DNA from: Oceanobacter kriegii DSM 6294
Lineage (GTDB): Bacteria; Pseudomonadota; Gammaproteobacteria; Pseudomonadales; Oceanobacteraceae
Reading direction: 5' to 3'
Assembly: GCF_000422845.1 (NCBI RefSeq)
Contig: NZ_AUGV01000009.1
Location: forward strand, 62,001 to 126,000
DNA: 64,000 bases
A program made the translations under genes and the position numbers. The number at the start of each line of letters is the position of its first letter. Positions within the stretch are counted from its first letter, which is position 1. This document shows, in pieces, positions 1 through 8,650 of the stretch. Below the pieces are notes generated by a model, which saw nothing but the letters and a program-made list of their open reading frames with translations, did no database searches and was not told the DNA's origin.

Positions 1-36
1 TACGCCCAGGACTACTACGACATCATCCTTCAATAG
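1..36 (+). CDS. C-terminal tail of an upstream gene, possibly ribonuclease G
   Basis: Frame 1 reads YAQDYYDIILQ and then a TAG stop, nine bases before the yhdP start, so this is the end of a co-directional gene whose body lies outside the window. In related gammaproteobacteria the gene before yhdP is usually rng (ribonuclease G), and a tyrosine- and acid-rich ending would fit. Eleven residues are too few to prove it, so the identity rests on gene order. Confidence 0.5.
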   Translation, partial: YAQDYYDIILQ

Positions 37-45
37 GACCCGGTA

Positions 46-3000
46 ATGAGGTTTCTGGCGGCCGTTTGGACGCAAATCTGGATCACGCTGGTGGTCGGGC
101 TGGTATTACTGGCTCTGTACACCAGCATTGGTCGCCAGTTGATCCCGCTGGTAGAAACCTGGCGGCCGGACGTTGAGCAACAGCTGTCACAGCTGTTGGG
201 ACAACCTGTGTCCATCGGTCAGCTGGAAGGCGACTGGCGCTATTTATCGCCGGTGATCCGGGTAACGGACATTGAAGTTGGCCCGCTGGATCACCCGCTG
301 CGGCTTCAACGTCTGGAAGCCGAGCTCGACGTCAGTGCTTCAGCCTTCTATCAGCTACCGGTCTTCAAGCGCATTGAGGTGGATGGCCTGCAAGCCGACG
401 TCCGCCGCACCGACGATCATCAATGGTTTTCCGGCGACTGGCAGTTGCTGCCGCTGCCTGAAGGCAATACTCAGGATAGCGTTCCTCGCGACAGCCGCAG
501 CTCCGCCGAAGCCAGGCCTGACAGCCGTCCGCTGTGGGCCAGATTGCTGGAATTGCAGCAAATGGTGGAGCTGGAAAACTGGCAGATCAGCGTCACCAAT
601 CCCGACGGCAAACTCGATCACCTGAACATCAATCAGTGGCTGTGGCGGCATCAGGGCAATAGCCAGTCGGTGCGTGGCCATATTTCCTGGGGCCGTCAGG
701 AACTGGCGGATATTTCCATCAATGCTGCGCTTACCGGGCAGGTTTGGCCGTGGCAGTCGCAAAACGGCGAAGTGGTTGCCTACGTTGAACCACAAAGCTG
801 GACTCGTTGGATTCCGGACGACTTACCCATGGGATTGCAGTTCAAGGAACTGGATGCTGGTGCCGAAGTGTGGCTGACCGTGCGTGACGGTGTCTTACAG
901 AAAGTGTACGCCGACCTGGCGTTAAGCCACCTGAATCTGGTGACCAACGAAGAGCCGCTGGAGCTCGACAGTGGTCGCATTCAGATTGGCGGCGAACTGG
1001 ATGGCAACGACTGGCACATGCGGGTTAAGCCCCAATTGGGCGATTCCGTGCCGCTGGACGACTTCACCATCAGTCTGATTCAGCTGGATGAATCCTCTTC
1101 ACACCAGCGTGGCTGGCAGTTGGGACTGGCTGAGCTGCAACTGGGCGACGCGGTCGATTACCTGCTTGACCACGGACTTCTGCCAGCACCGTTCGACCAG
1201 TATCTGGGCAATATTCAACCCGGCGGTGTGGCGCAGGACATTCGGGTGTCGGTGCTGCCCGGCGAGCTGGAGCAACTGGATGTTCGTGCAGAGATTCGTG
1301 ATGTACATGGCCTTAGCTACCGTGGCATTCCCGGAATACAGGGGCTGAACGGCAGCCTGCATTTGCAGCCCCGCCGCGGCAAGATTCGCTTTAACGACGA
1401 AGACGTAGTGGTCGACCTCAAGGGTGTATACGACCAGCCTTGGGATATGGATGACCTCTCCGGGGTGTTCAGTTGGCAAATTGAGCCGGATGCTTCCAAG
1501 GTTTGGCTCAGCGACATCAAAGCCCGCTGGAATCATTTGCACCTGCGCAGCGAACTGAGCCTGTTCCTGCCGTCGCGGGCCTCTGGCAAGCCGCAAACCC
1601 TGAGCCTGCTGTTGGGCTTGCCGGACGCCAGCATTCACGACCGCAGCCGCTTGTTGCCGGATTTGCTGGAACCCGAACTGAGCAACTGGCTTGGCACCGC
1701 CTTGCTGGCGGGGGATTTGAAGAACGGTTCACTGGTATTGAACGGCGAGCTGGAAGCCGATCGTCCGGCCAATAGCCTCACTACGCAACTGTACGTTGAT
1801 GTTGACCACGGCGAGCTGGAATACCTGCAAGACTGGCCAATCATCTACAACCTCAAGGGCCGGGTGCTGGTGAATGCGCCATCGGTGGATGCCTGGGTTG
1901 AGCGTGGCCGAACGCTGGGCGGTAATTTGCAGCCCAACAGCACCCGTATTCGTATTCGTAATCAAACTGGGCAGCCAACCCAATTGAAAGTTGCTGGCAA
2001 GCTGGCAGGCGACAGCAGCGAAGCCATTCGTTATTTCACCGACACACCGTTACAGCAAATGCTGAACCACACCTTCGACGAGTGGCAGGCACAAGGTCCA
2101 CTGACGGCTTCGCTGCAGCTGGATATGCCATTGGGGTCAGAAGATGCCGCACCGGATGTGCATCTGGAAGCCGAGCTGGAAAACAACCGCATTGCGCTCA
2201 ACGATCTGAACCTGACGCTGACCCGGGTGACCGGGCCGTTTGAGTACGACTCCAACAGCGGTATTCAGTCGCCGGAATTCACCGCCTCGGTGATGGGCGG
2301 CGATGTGTATGCGCGACTGGAATCGACAATGACCGGTGCCGACGGTGCCTTCAAGGCCAACTTGCACGGCCGCGGTGATGCCAGCGTGGCGGCCTTCAAG
2401 CAATGGATGCCGATGTTTCTGCTCGACCCGCTGTCAGGCACCCTGAACTACGAGGCCGACCTGAACATCAACACCGGCTCTGGCGATGTGGTATTCCGCC
2501 TCGACAGCAATCTGGCGGGTACTCAAATTGATTACCCCGCACCGCTGGGCAAGGCTGCCGACGATGCTGACCACAGCCTCAATGTTGAAGTACGGCCGGG
2601 GCGGGAAACACGTATCTCGCTGAACTACGACAACCGCATTCGCGGGGTGTTTGCCCTCGACGATGACGGGGTGGATCGCGGTCAGGTATATCTGGGTGGC
2701 AGCAAGCCGTTCCTGCCGAGCGACAGCGGCATTGAGGTTCGGGGTCAGATCGACAAGCCGGTGGTTGCCGAAGACTGGTGGGCCATGTGGCAGCGTCTGT
2801 TGCCATTGGCGGAAGCGGAATCGAGCCAAAGTGCCCCGGCAACTTCGCCTGATACGTCTGATTCATCCGCAACAAACCCGGATCAGGGTAGCGCAGAAGC
2901 CCGTCAAGCGGCGCATTCTGAAAATCCGCTGCGATTGGTGGACTTGCAGTTCAACAACATCGACGCCTGGACGCTGCCAACCGGCAACGCCCATCTGGTC

Positions 3001-4140
3001 GCTACCCAGCAATGGGGCGAGTGGAACGTCAGCATCGACAGCAAACTGGGCAAGGGCACTGTGGTTATGCCTGCCGATGACAGCCCGGTGCAAATTGCCA
3101 TGGACTACATCCATATTCCCCAGTCCGAGCAAGACGTGGATGTCAGCAGCTCGGCACAAGCAAATAAGGATGCTGGTAAGCCCAAACAGGTCGTGCCGCT
3201 GGCGCAAGTGCTGGCTGACGATACCCTTAAGGATTTGCTGCCGTCCGACTTGCTGCCAATGGACATTGATCTGAAAGAGATCATGCTGGGGGGCTGGAAT
3301 TTTGGTTCCTGGAACCTCAGTAGCCGTCCGATTGATCAGGGCGCGGCCATTACCGTTAATGACTCCAACCTCAAGGGGCTGCACATCACTGGTGATGCCC
3401 GCTGGCTGGTGGATGCCAACGGACATCTGACCAGTCTCGATCTGATGCAAATAAACGGCAGCGACATTGGCAAGATTCAGCGGGCCTTCCGACAGGACCC
3501 GATGATTGAAGGCAAGCGTCTGAAGTCCACCGCCAGCCTCAGTTGGCGTGGCTCGCCGATGGCGTTTAATCCACAAAGCCTTAACGGCCTGGTCTCTGTA
3601 CGGATTGAAGACGGCAGCTGGAAAACCGAAGGCGCAGGGGCGTTGAAAGCCTTTGGCGCACTGAACGTGAATTCCATTTCACGGCGCCTGCAGCTGGATT
3701 TCTCCGACCTGTACCAGTCCGGTATTGCCTTTGACGTGACCAAGGCCAAGGCCAAGGTCGAGAACGGCATGATGACCTTCACCGAGCCACTGGTGGTCGA
3801 CGGCCCTGGTGCCAAGGTGCTGGCGTCGGGCTCCTCCAATCTCAGCACTGAGACGCTGGATATGAAACTGGCGGTGACCTTTCCTGTCACAGGATCACTA
3901 CCATTGGTTGCCGTATTGGCGGGCTTTGCCGCCCCGGTGGCCGGTGCCATCTACGTGACGGAAAAGCTGATCGGTGATGAGCTGGAACGCTTCACCAGTG
4001 CCAGTTACGATGTGACCGGCACCTGGGGCAAGCCGAATATGAAAATTCGTGAAGCCTTCGATAACGAGGTTGAAGGCAAGCGAGTGCGCTCATTCAAGGA
4101 TCGTTTCCTGAGCATCTTCGGACTGGAGGAATCAAAATGA
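46..4140 (+). CDS. yhdP: YhdP family AsmA-like envelope protein
   Basis: A 1364-residue protein with one N-terminal membrane anchor (about residues 9-30) followed by a very long beta-rich periplasmic region, the build of YhdP proteins (DUF3971 and AsmA-like C-terminal domains). Family knowledge: YhdP, TamB and YdbH bridge the inner and outer membranes and carry phospholipids outward. An acidic, serine-rich linker near residues 925-965 separates two repeat-rich blocks, and a hydrophobic stretch near 1285-1310 precedes the C-terminus. The ATG follows the upstream stop by nine bases, and the stop overlaps the nitrilase start (ATGA), so these genes are probably co-transcribed. Length fits the family. 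Confidence 0.93.
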   Translation: MRFLAAVWTQIWITLVVGLVLLALYTSIGRQLIPLVETWRPDVEQQLSQLLGQPVSIGQLEGDWRYLSPVIRVTDIEVGPLDHPLRLQRLEAELDVSASAFYQLPVFKRIEVDGLQADVRRTDDHQWFSGDWQLLPLPEGNTQDSVPRDSRSSAEARPDSRPLWARLLELQQMVELENWQISVTNPDGKLDHLNINQWLWRHQGNSQSVRGHISWGRQELADISINAALTGQVWPWQSQNGEVVAYVEPQSWTRWIPDDLPMGLQFKELDAGAEVWLTVRDGVLQKVYADLALSHLNLVTNEEPLELDSGRIQIGGELDGNDWHMRVKPQLGDSVPLDDFTISLIQLDESSSHQRGWQLGLAELQLGDAVDYLLDHGLLPAPFDQYLGNIQPGGVAQDIRVSVLPGELEQLDVRAEIRDVHGLSYRGIPGIQGLNGSLHLQPRRGKIRFNDEDVVVDLKGVYDQPWDMDDLSGVFSWQIEPDASKVWLSDIKARWNHLHLRSELSLFLPSRASGKPQTLSLLLGLPDASIHDRSRLLPDLLEPELSNWLGTALLAGDLKNGSLVLNGELEADRPANSLTTQLYVDVDHGELEYLQDWPIIYNLKGRVLVNAPSVDAWVERGRTLGGNLQPNSTRIRIRNQTGQPTQLKVAGKLAGDSSEAIRYFTDTPLQQMLNHTFDEWQAQGPLTASLQLDMPLGSEDAAPDVHLEAELENNRIALNDLNLTLTRVTGPFEYDSNSGIQSPEFTASVMGGDVYARLESTMTGADGAFKANLHGRGDASVAAFKQWMPMFLLDPLSGTLNYEADLNINTGSGDVVFRLDSNLAGTQIDYPAPLGKAADDADHSLNVEVRPGRETRISLNYDNRIRGVFALDDDGVDRGQVYLGGSKPFLPSDSGIEVRGQIDKPVVAEDWWAMWQRLLPLAEAESSQSAPATSPDTSDSSATNPDQGSAEARQAAHSENPLRLVDLQFNNIDAWTLPTGNAHLVATQQWGEWNVSIDSKLGKGTVVMPADDSPVQIAMDYIHIPQSEQDVDVSSSAQANKDAGKPKQVVPLAQVLADDTLKDLLPSDLLPMDIDLKEIMLGGWNFGSWNLSSRPIDQGAAITVNDSNLKGLHITGDARWLVDANGHLTSLDLMQINGSDIGKIQRAFRQDPMIEGKRLKSTASLSWRGSPMAFNPQSLNGLVSVRIEDGSWKTEGAGALKAFGALNVNSISRRLQLDFSDLYQSGIAFDVTKAKAKVENGMMTFTEPLVVDGPGAKVLASGSSNLSTETLDMKLAVTFPVTGSLPLVAVLAGFAAPVAGAIYVTEKLIGDELERFTSASYDVTGTWGKPNMKIREAFDNEVEGKRVRSFKDRFLSIFGLEESK

Positions 4141-4937
4141 GCCGTGTTGCTGCCATTCAGATGAGCAGTCAGTCAGACCCACAACAGAACTTCGAGCAGG
4201 CGCTGACGCTACTGAAGCAAGCCAAAGAACAGGGTGCTGAGCTTGCGCTGCTGCCGGAAATGTTTCTGTCGATGGACGGCAAGTGTTATCAGGAACTGGC
4301 CGGTGACCTGGCCTGGCTCGACACGTTGGGCAATACCGCCAAGGAGCTGGGGATGTGGATTGTTGCCGGTGCTGTACCGCAACGTGACCCTGACCCGGCG
4401 GAAACCCGGGTACGCTCAGCCTCACTGGTGTTTGATGACCAGGGTGAACTGGTGGCGCGATACGACAAGATTCACCTGTTCGACGTCGCTGTCGGCGATG
4501 CCCAGGGCAGCTACCGCGAGTCTGAACGCTTCTGTCCCGGCGATGAGGTCGTGGTGGTCGATACCCCGGTCGGCAAACTCGGCCTGACCATTTGTTACGA
4601 CCTACGCTTTCCGGAACTGCACCGCCAATTGCGTGAAAAAGGCGCTGATATTATCTCGGTGCCTGCGGCGTTCACCTACAAGACCGGCGAAGCCCACTGG
4701 GAGCCGTTACTGCGCGCCCGTGCCATTGAAGAACAGGTTTACGTTGTTGCCGCCAACCAATGTGGCTGGCACGACGACAAACGCCAAACCTGGGGGCATT
4801 CCTGCGTGATTGATGCCTGGGGCAAGGTGCAGCAGAGCCTCGAACACGAACCCGGTGTGGTGGTGGTGGACATCAACCACGATCAAATCCAGACCGTCCG
4901 TGACAGCATGCCGGTGCTTGGCCATCGGCGGGTTTGA
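4137..4937 (+). CDS. Carbon-nitrogen hydrolase (nitrilase family, deaminated-glutathione amidase-like)
   Basis: A 266-residue single-domain nitrilase-fold enzyme. The catalytic triad can be placed: Glu41 in LLPEMF, Lys111 in RYDKIHLFD and the nucleophile Cys153 in LTICYDLRFPEL. The RYDKIHLFDV signature and the length match the Nit1/YbeM branch, whose members hydrolyse deaminated glutathione as metabolite repair; exact substrate is inferred. The start codon overlaps the yhdP stop by four bases, giving translational coupling. No signal peptide is seen, so it should be cytoplasmic. The same pairing with yhdP is common in Pseudomonas-like genomes. Confidence 0.9.
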   Translation: MSRVAAIQMSSQSDPQQNFEQALTLLKQAKEQGAELALLPEMFLSMDGKCYQELAGDLAWLDTLGNTAKELGMWIVAGAVPQRDPDPAETRVRSASLVFDDQGELVARYDKIHLFDVAVGDAQGSYRESERFCPGDEVVVVDTPVGKLGLTICYDLRFPELHRQLREKGADIISVPAAFTYKTGEAHWEPLLRARAIEEQVYVVAANQCGWHDDKRQTWGHSCVIDAWGKVQQSLEHEPGVVVVDINHDQIQTVRDSMPVLGHRRV

Positions 4938-4958
4938 GCCTGTAGCTTGCATCGCTTT

Positions 4959-5039
4959 GTGGGAGGCAGCTTGCTGCCGAAACAGTTAATCAAGCACGTG
5001 TAGCTATCTTAGGCTATCGAGAGCAAGCTCTCTCCCACA
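4959..5039. repeat. REP-like palindrome pair between convergent genes
   Basis: Two short palindromes, GGCAGCTTGCTGCC near 4963-4978 and GAGAGCAAGCTCTC near 5020-5033, stand in opposite orientation between GTGGGAG and CTCCCAC ends. The same motif pair recurs around 7673, 7870, 40014 and 57100. Lying between the convergent nitrilase and araC-type genes, it could also serve as a bidirectional terminator. Confidence 0.75.
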
Positions 5040-5059
5040 GTGATTGTTTGAACCCGGGT

Positions 5060-5956
5060 TCACGCCTCGGATTGCTGCCGGAATTGCTTCGGCGATAGCC
5101 CTGTCTGGCGCTTGAAAAAACGCGTGAAATAGGCCGGGTCGGCAAACCCCAGTTGATCGGCAATCACGCTGATGGGCTGAATGGTGTAGCTCAGCCGTCG
5201 GCTGGCTTCCAGCGTCAGCCGTTCATGTACCAGCGCCAGCGCATTTTTCCCCAACTGCTGTTTACAGAGACTGTTCAAATGTGGGGCGCTGACCCCAAGC
5301 TCGTTGGCGTAACTTTCCACCGTCCGTTGGCGGGCATAATCCCGATTCACCAATTGGTTAAACCGTTGCAGATATTGGCTGGCGCGGTACTGCTGTGGCT
5401 GGCTGTGCGCGCCGCTGTGTTGCTGCTGGTGGAGGTGCTGCTGGCGCTGCAGTGTCAGTAGCAGCAGGTTTAACCAACTTCCCAACGCCAGCGCCCGCTG
5501 AGGATCGGCGGTGTTCTGGTACTCCTCACACAAGCCCTGAAAGTAACCGGCGAGCAGCAGGCAGCCGGGTTCGTCTTCAATAATCTGCGTGTGTTGCAAA
5601 ACCCGTTGCTGATCGTCCAGTTGCGCCAGCAGCGAGTGGCTGAGTGACAGCACATAGCCTTCGACGTCGTGGCTCCACAGGAAGTCGTGCACACACAATT
5701 CGGTAATCACCATCACCGCCGGAGCGCTGATTTCCAGACTTTCGCCATCGATATTGGCATCGCCGCTGCCACGGGTCAGGCAGAACAATTGAGTCAGGCC
5801 GTGGTGGCGGTGAGGCTTGATGGTGAACTGGTGTTCACGGCTGCGAATGCTGAGCGGTTCGCAATGCATCAGGTCGGCGGAAAAGCCACTGGCGGCTTCG
5901 CCGTAGTAGTGAACGACGGGGATCTGGATCGCAGGGGTGATCTCGGGAGCTGTCAT
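5060..5956 (-). CDS. AraC/XylS family regulator, PobR-like
   Basis: A 298-residue protein with an N-terminal cupin-like effector domain (about 20-115; histidines in IKPHRHHGLTQLF) and a C-terminal AraC DNA-binding domain (about 195-295) with two helix-turn-helix units. The second contains ISVIADQLGFADPAYFTRFFKRQTGLSPKQFR, quoted here only as a family landmark: residues SVIADQLGF and YFTRFFKR are the key parts. PobR-type members activate aromatic-acid catabolic genes when the aromatic substrate binds. It is divergent from the ligAB pair with 169 bp between, so it most likely controls that operon. The ligand is unknown. Confidence 0.85.
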   Translation of the reverse strand: MTAPEITPAIQIPVVHYYGEAASGFSADLMHCEPLSIRSREHQFTIKPHRHHGLTQLFCLTRGSGDANIDGESLEISAPAVMVITELCVHDFLWSHDVEGYVLSLSHSLLAQLDDQQRVLQHTQIIEDEPGCLLLAGYFQGLCEEYQNTADPQRALALGSWLNLLLLTLQRQQHLHQQQHSGAHSQPQQYRASQYLQRFNQLVNRDYARQRTVESYANELGVSAPHLNSLCKQQLGKNALALVHERLTLEASRRLSYTIQPISVIADQLGFADPAYFTRFFKRQTGLSPKQFRQQSEA

Positions 5957-6125
5957 ATCGAACCTTGATACACGTCAGTTTTTGCCGTTGGCCTGATTAT
6001 GGATATTCGAAATGTACAAATATGGCATCGAAAGATCCATGTTTTTAGGCGGTTTTATGATGAAAACTGCAATCCTGATATCGAGCAATGACCACCACGA
6101 ATAAGAAACTGACCGGAGGTAATCC
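5957..6125. promoter_or_regulatory. Divergent promoter region between the AraC regulator and ligA
   Basis: This 169-bp gap must hold promoters for both the regulator and ligAB. It is AT-richer than the flanking genes and has short symmetric pieces such as GATATTCGAAATGTAC near 6001-6016. A GGAGG-type ribosome site (GACCGGAGGTAATCC) stands before ligA. I cannot assign -35/-10 boxes with confidence. Confidence 0.45.
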
Positions 6126-6527
6126 ATGAGCTGGCAAGAGCACGATTACGACAGTATTCCGGGGACTTACGTCTTTGACGGCCAACGTTCCCACTCAGGC
6201 TACAACCTCAATCGCATGGCGTATTCCTTTATCCACAAGCACAACCGCGACGAATTTGAAGCGGATATGGATGCTTACTGCCGCAAGTACCAGCTCAGTG
6301 ACGAGCAGCGCGAAGCGGTGCTGGCCGGGGATTTCCTCAAGCTGATGCACCTCGGCGGCAATGTGTATTACCTCGCCAAAATCGCCGTTTTCCATGGCCT
6401 GAGCGTACAGGATGCTGGTGCTGCGTTTCATGGCATTACCCGCGACCAGTTTATTCAGATGCTGGCCAACAACGCCGAAGGTTTTGAAGACAAGTTGAAG
6501 CAGGAAGGAGGATTCTGGCATGGCTAA
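6126..6527 (+). CDS. ligA: Protocatechuate 4,5-dioxygenase, alpha (small) subunit
   Basis: A 133-residue all-helical protein of the LigA family (IPGTYVFDGQRSHSGYNLN near the start, LMHLGGNVYYLAKIA about 78-92, FHGITRDQF about 107-115). In LigAB the alpha subunit caps the active site of the catalytic beta subunit and helps to bind the substrate carboxylate. The gene has a strong GGAGG site, and its stop overlaps the ligB start by eight bases, so the subunits are translationally coupled. Separate subunits argue for protocatechuate rather than the fused gallate dioxygenases, though a related catechol acid is possible. Confidence 0.9.
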   Translation: MSWQEHDYDSIPGTYVFDGQRSHSGYNLNRMAYSFIHKHNRDEFEADMDAYCRKYQLSDEQREAVLAGDFLKLMHLGGNVYYLAKIAVFHGLSVQDAGAAFHGITRDQFIQMLANNAEGFEDKLKQEGGFWHG

Positions 6528-7365
6528 GATCATTGCGGGTTTGACCACATCTCATATCCCGGCCATTGGCAACGCCATTGCCGGTGGGCTGGAGCAGGAC
6601 GAATACTGGAAGCGCTTTTTCGACGGCTATGAGCCGGTTAAAAAGTGGCTGGATGAGGTGAAGCCGGACCTGGCCATCGTGGTGTACAACGACCATGGCC
6701 TGAATTTCTTCCTCAACCAGGTACCAACCTTTGCAATGGGCTGTGCTGACCAGTACCAGAACGCCGATGAAGGCTGGGGTATTCCGGTACTGAAGCCATT
6801 TCAGGGCGATGCGGCTTTTTCATGGCATGTGGCGGAAAAGCTGATCAACCAGGGTGTGGATATGTGCACCTGCCAGGAGATGAAAGTCGATCATGGCTTT
6901 ACCGTACCGATGCAGCTGTTCTGGCGTCACCACGGCGATTACCCGCTGAAAACCCTGCCGTTTGCAGTGAATACCGTTCAGCATCCGCTGCCAAGCGCTC
7001 GTCGCTGTTATGAAGTGGGGCAGGCGTTGCGGACAGCGGTCGAAAGCTACCCGGAAGACATGAAGGTGGTGATTATCGGCACCGGTGGCTTGTCGCACCA
7101 GCTGCAGGGTGAGCGCTCAGGTCTGATTGACGTTGAATACGACATTGAGTGCATCAACTCCGTGATCGAAAACCCGGAGTGGCTGTGTAATCAGTCCAAC
7201 AGCGAAATCATGGAAAAAGCCGGTACCGAAGGCATTGAAGTGATCATGTGGATGGTGATGCGCGGCGCGCTGCCAGAGAACGTGAATGTGCTGCACAAGC
7301 ACTACCATGCACCGATCTCCAATACCGGTGCCGGGGTGTTGTTGCTGACGCCACAGGAAGATTGA
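6520..7365 (+). CDS. ligB: Protocatechuate 4,5-dioxygenase, beta (catalytic) subunit
   Basis: A 281-residue class III extradiol dioxygenase. Fe(II)-ligand candidates are His12 in TTSHIPAIGN and His59 in VVYNDHGLNF, with the catalytic-base histidine expected in GTGGLSHQLQGERSG, all positioned as in Sphingobium LigB. The enzyme opens the protocatechuate ring next to the hydroxyls to give 4-carboxy-2-hydroxymuconate-6-semialdehyde. No ligC, ligI, ligJ or ligK gene is nearby, so the rest of the meta pathway must lie elsewhere or the pair works alone. The start overlaps ligA and a terminator-like hairpin follows. Confidence 0.9.
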   Translation: MAKIIAGLTTSHIPAIGNAIAGGLEQDEYWKRFFDGYEPVKKWLDEVKPDLAIVVYNDHGLNFFLNQVPTFAMGCADQYQNADEGWGIPVLKPFQGDAAFSWHVAEKLINQGVDMCTCQEMKVDHGFTVPMQLFWRHHGDYPLKTLPFAVNTVQHPLPSARRCYEVGQALRTAVESYPEDMKVVIIGTGGLSHQLQGERSGLIDVEYDIECINSVIENPEWLCNQSNSEIMEKAGTEGIEVIMWMVMRGALPENVNVLHKHYHAPISNTGAGVLLLTPQED

Positions 7366-7394
7366 TTCCCGTTGGGAGATAAGTGTTTGGGCTC

Positions 7395-7445
7395 AAACCC
7401 GCGTTTGTTGCTGTGGTTTCCACAAAGGCATTCGCGGGTTTTTAT
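7395..7445 (+). terminator. Intrinsic terminator after ligB
   Basis: AAACCCGCG (7395-7403) pairs with CGCGGGTTT (7433-7441), which runs into TTTATT; the loop has a second TTTGT/ACAAA pairing. It lies 30 bases after the ligB stop. Confidence 0.75.
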
Positions 7446-7576
7446 TGCTTGGAGTCTCGTAGGCTGGGCGAGCCTTCAGCCTACAAGCTGACGTGTAGGA
7501 GGGAATTTATTCCCGATGATGGTTATCGCGAATAATACTGCGTGCCGCGATTCGCTCTTGCAATAATGCAAGATCT

Positions 7577-7972
7577 TAGGTTGGACCATGCCCAACCGCT
7601 GCTGGGCGGGGCCCAGCCTACGCTTGGTGTGTCTTTGATGGTGATGGGCACGAGTGCCCATCCTATTCTTTTGTAGGAGGCAGCTTGCTACCGATGGTTT
7701 ATCGAGAACAAGCTCTCTCCCACACTATTGTCCAGACCCCAGAGGCTGTGCGCCCCGCCTAGATCTCAGACTCGTAGGTTGGGCCATGCCCAACCGCTGC
7801 TTGGCGGGGCCCAGCCTACGCTTGGTGTGTCTTTGATGGTGATGGGCACGAGTGCCCATCCTATTCTTTTGTAGGAGGCAGCTTGCTGCCGATGGTTTAT
7901 CGAGAGCAAGCTCTCTCTCACACTATTGTCCAGACCCCAGAGGCTGCGCGCCCCGCCTAGACCCCAGACACC
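7577..7972. repeat. 198-bp direct tandem duplication with REP-like cores
   Basis: The sequence from TAGGTTGG at 7577 repeats from 7775 with only a few substitutions (for instance TTGGACC against TTGGGCC, and TTGCTACC against TTGCTGCC). Each unit holds an inverted pair around GGGCCCAGCC, a GGGCACGAGTGCCC palindrome, the GCAGCTTGCTGC/GAGCAAGCTC palindrome pair (about 7673-7725 and 7870-7922) and a CCAGAGGCTG...CCCCGCCTAGA tail. A diverged version of the same tail is near 57165-57213. Confidence 0.9.
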
Positions 7973-8038
7973 AGACAACTGACAACTGACAACTGACAAC
8001 TGACAACTGACAACTGACAACTGACAACTGACAACTGA
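7971..8038. repeat. Heptamer microsatellite (GACAACT)n
   Basis: About nine consecutive seven-base units of CAACTGA phase follow the second 198-bp copy directly and end just before the darP stop region. A GACTCCC-type heptamer array follows another REP-like palindrome at 40049-40086. Confidence 0.92.
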
Positions 8039-8050
8039 CTTCAGACTGAA

Positions 8051-8575
8051 TTATTCCGTCTCGGATTTGATCAGCTGGAACAGCGCCTTGTAGCTTTTAC
8101 CCGGTTTGCCGTTTTCGCCCTGCACTTCTTTCTGGGCGTTACGGACCAGGTTGCGCAGTTGCTGGCGGTCGACCTGTGGGTATTGCTCGATGAATTCATT
8201 CAGCGCCTTGCCGTCAGCCAGCAGGCGGTTACGCCACATTTCCAGTTGGCCCTGACGGCGGCCATAGGCTTCGCTGGATGGGTCTTGCATATCAACAAAC
8301 TGCTGAATGGCGTCGACGTCTTCGTCACGCATGACTTTGCCGATGTAGTTCAGGTGACGTTTACGGGCACCAAACTGTTTGATGCGTTTGCTTTCGTTGA
8401 GGGCGGCCAGCAAGGTGTCGCTGATCGGCAGCTGCTTCCAGAGCGACTCCGGCAGTTGGGTCAGCTTTTCGCCCAGTGCCTGCCAGCGCTCCATTTCACG
8501 CTTCATTTCCGATTTGCTGACCAGCTCGTATTCTTCTGGCTGTTCGTCAAAGGCATCGTAATCAAAGTCGCTCAT
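8051..8575 (-). CDS. darP: Ribosome biogenesis protein DarP (YjgA)
   Basis: A 174-residue, highly charged helical protein of the YjgA/DUF615 family; it begins MSDFDYDAFDEQPEEYELVSKSEMKREME. Landmarks are the acidic N-terminus, the KSEMKREMERWQALGEKL helix and the FGARKRHLNYIGKVMRDED segment near 90-108. Family knowledge: DarP associates with late 50S assembly intermediates and helps mature the peptidyl-transferase centre. It lies 75 bp downstream of mgtE on the same strand, with its 3' end against the microsatellite. Length is normal. Confidence 0.92.
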   Translation of the reverse strand: MSDFDYDAFDEQPEEYELVSKSEMKREMERWQALGEKLTQLPESLWKQLPISDTLLAALNESKRIKQFGARKRHLNYIGKVMRDEDVDAIQQFVDMQDPSSEAYGRRQGQLEMWRNRLLADGKALNEFIEQYPQVDRQQLRNLVRNAQKEVQGENGKPGKSYKALFQLIKSETE

Positions 8576-8650
8576 ACAGGTCTCGCAAGGTCATAGGGGC
8601 TGGTGCAGCGATGGCTGCACCTCGAAAAACCACAGTCGGGTTTGACGGTA

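Larger units (their letters stand above)
7366..8050. other. 685-bp gene-free region of stacked repeats
   Basis: No credible gene is present between ligB and darP. In order the stretch holds the ligB terminator, a variant palindrome (GGGAATTTATTCCC near 7502), two copies of a 198-bp unit each with a REP-like palindrome pair, and a heptamer microsatellite that reaches the darP stop. Short open frames here fall inside the repeats and have no family resemblance. Confidence 0.8.

Noticed and set aside
7971-8038. Heptamer array as a possible CRISPR
   Set aside because: Units are seven bases with no spacers; it is a microsatellite.
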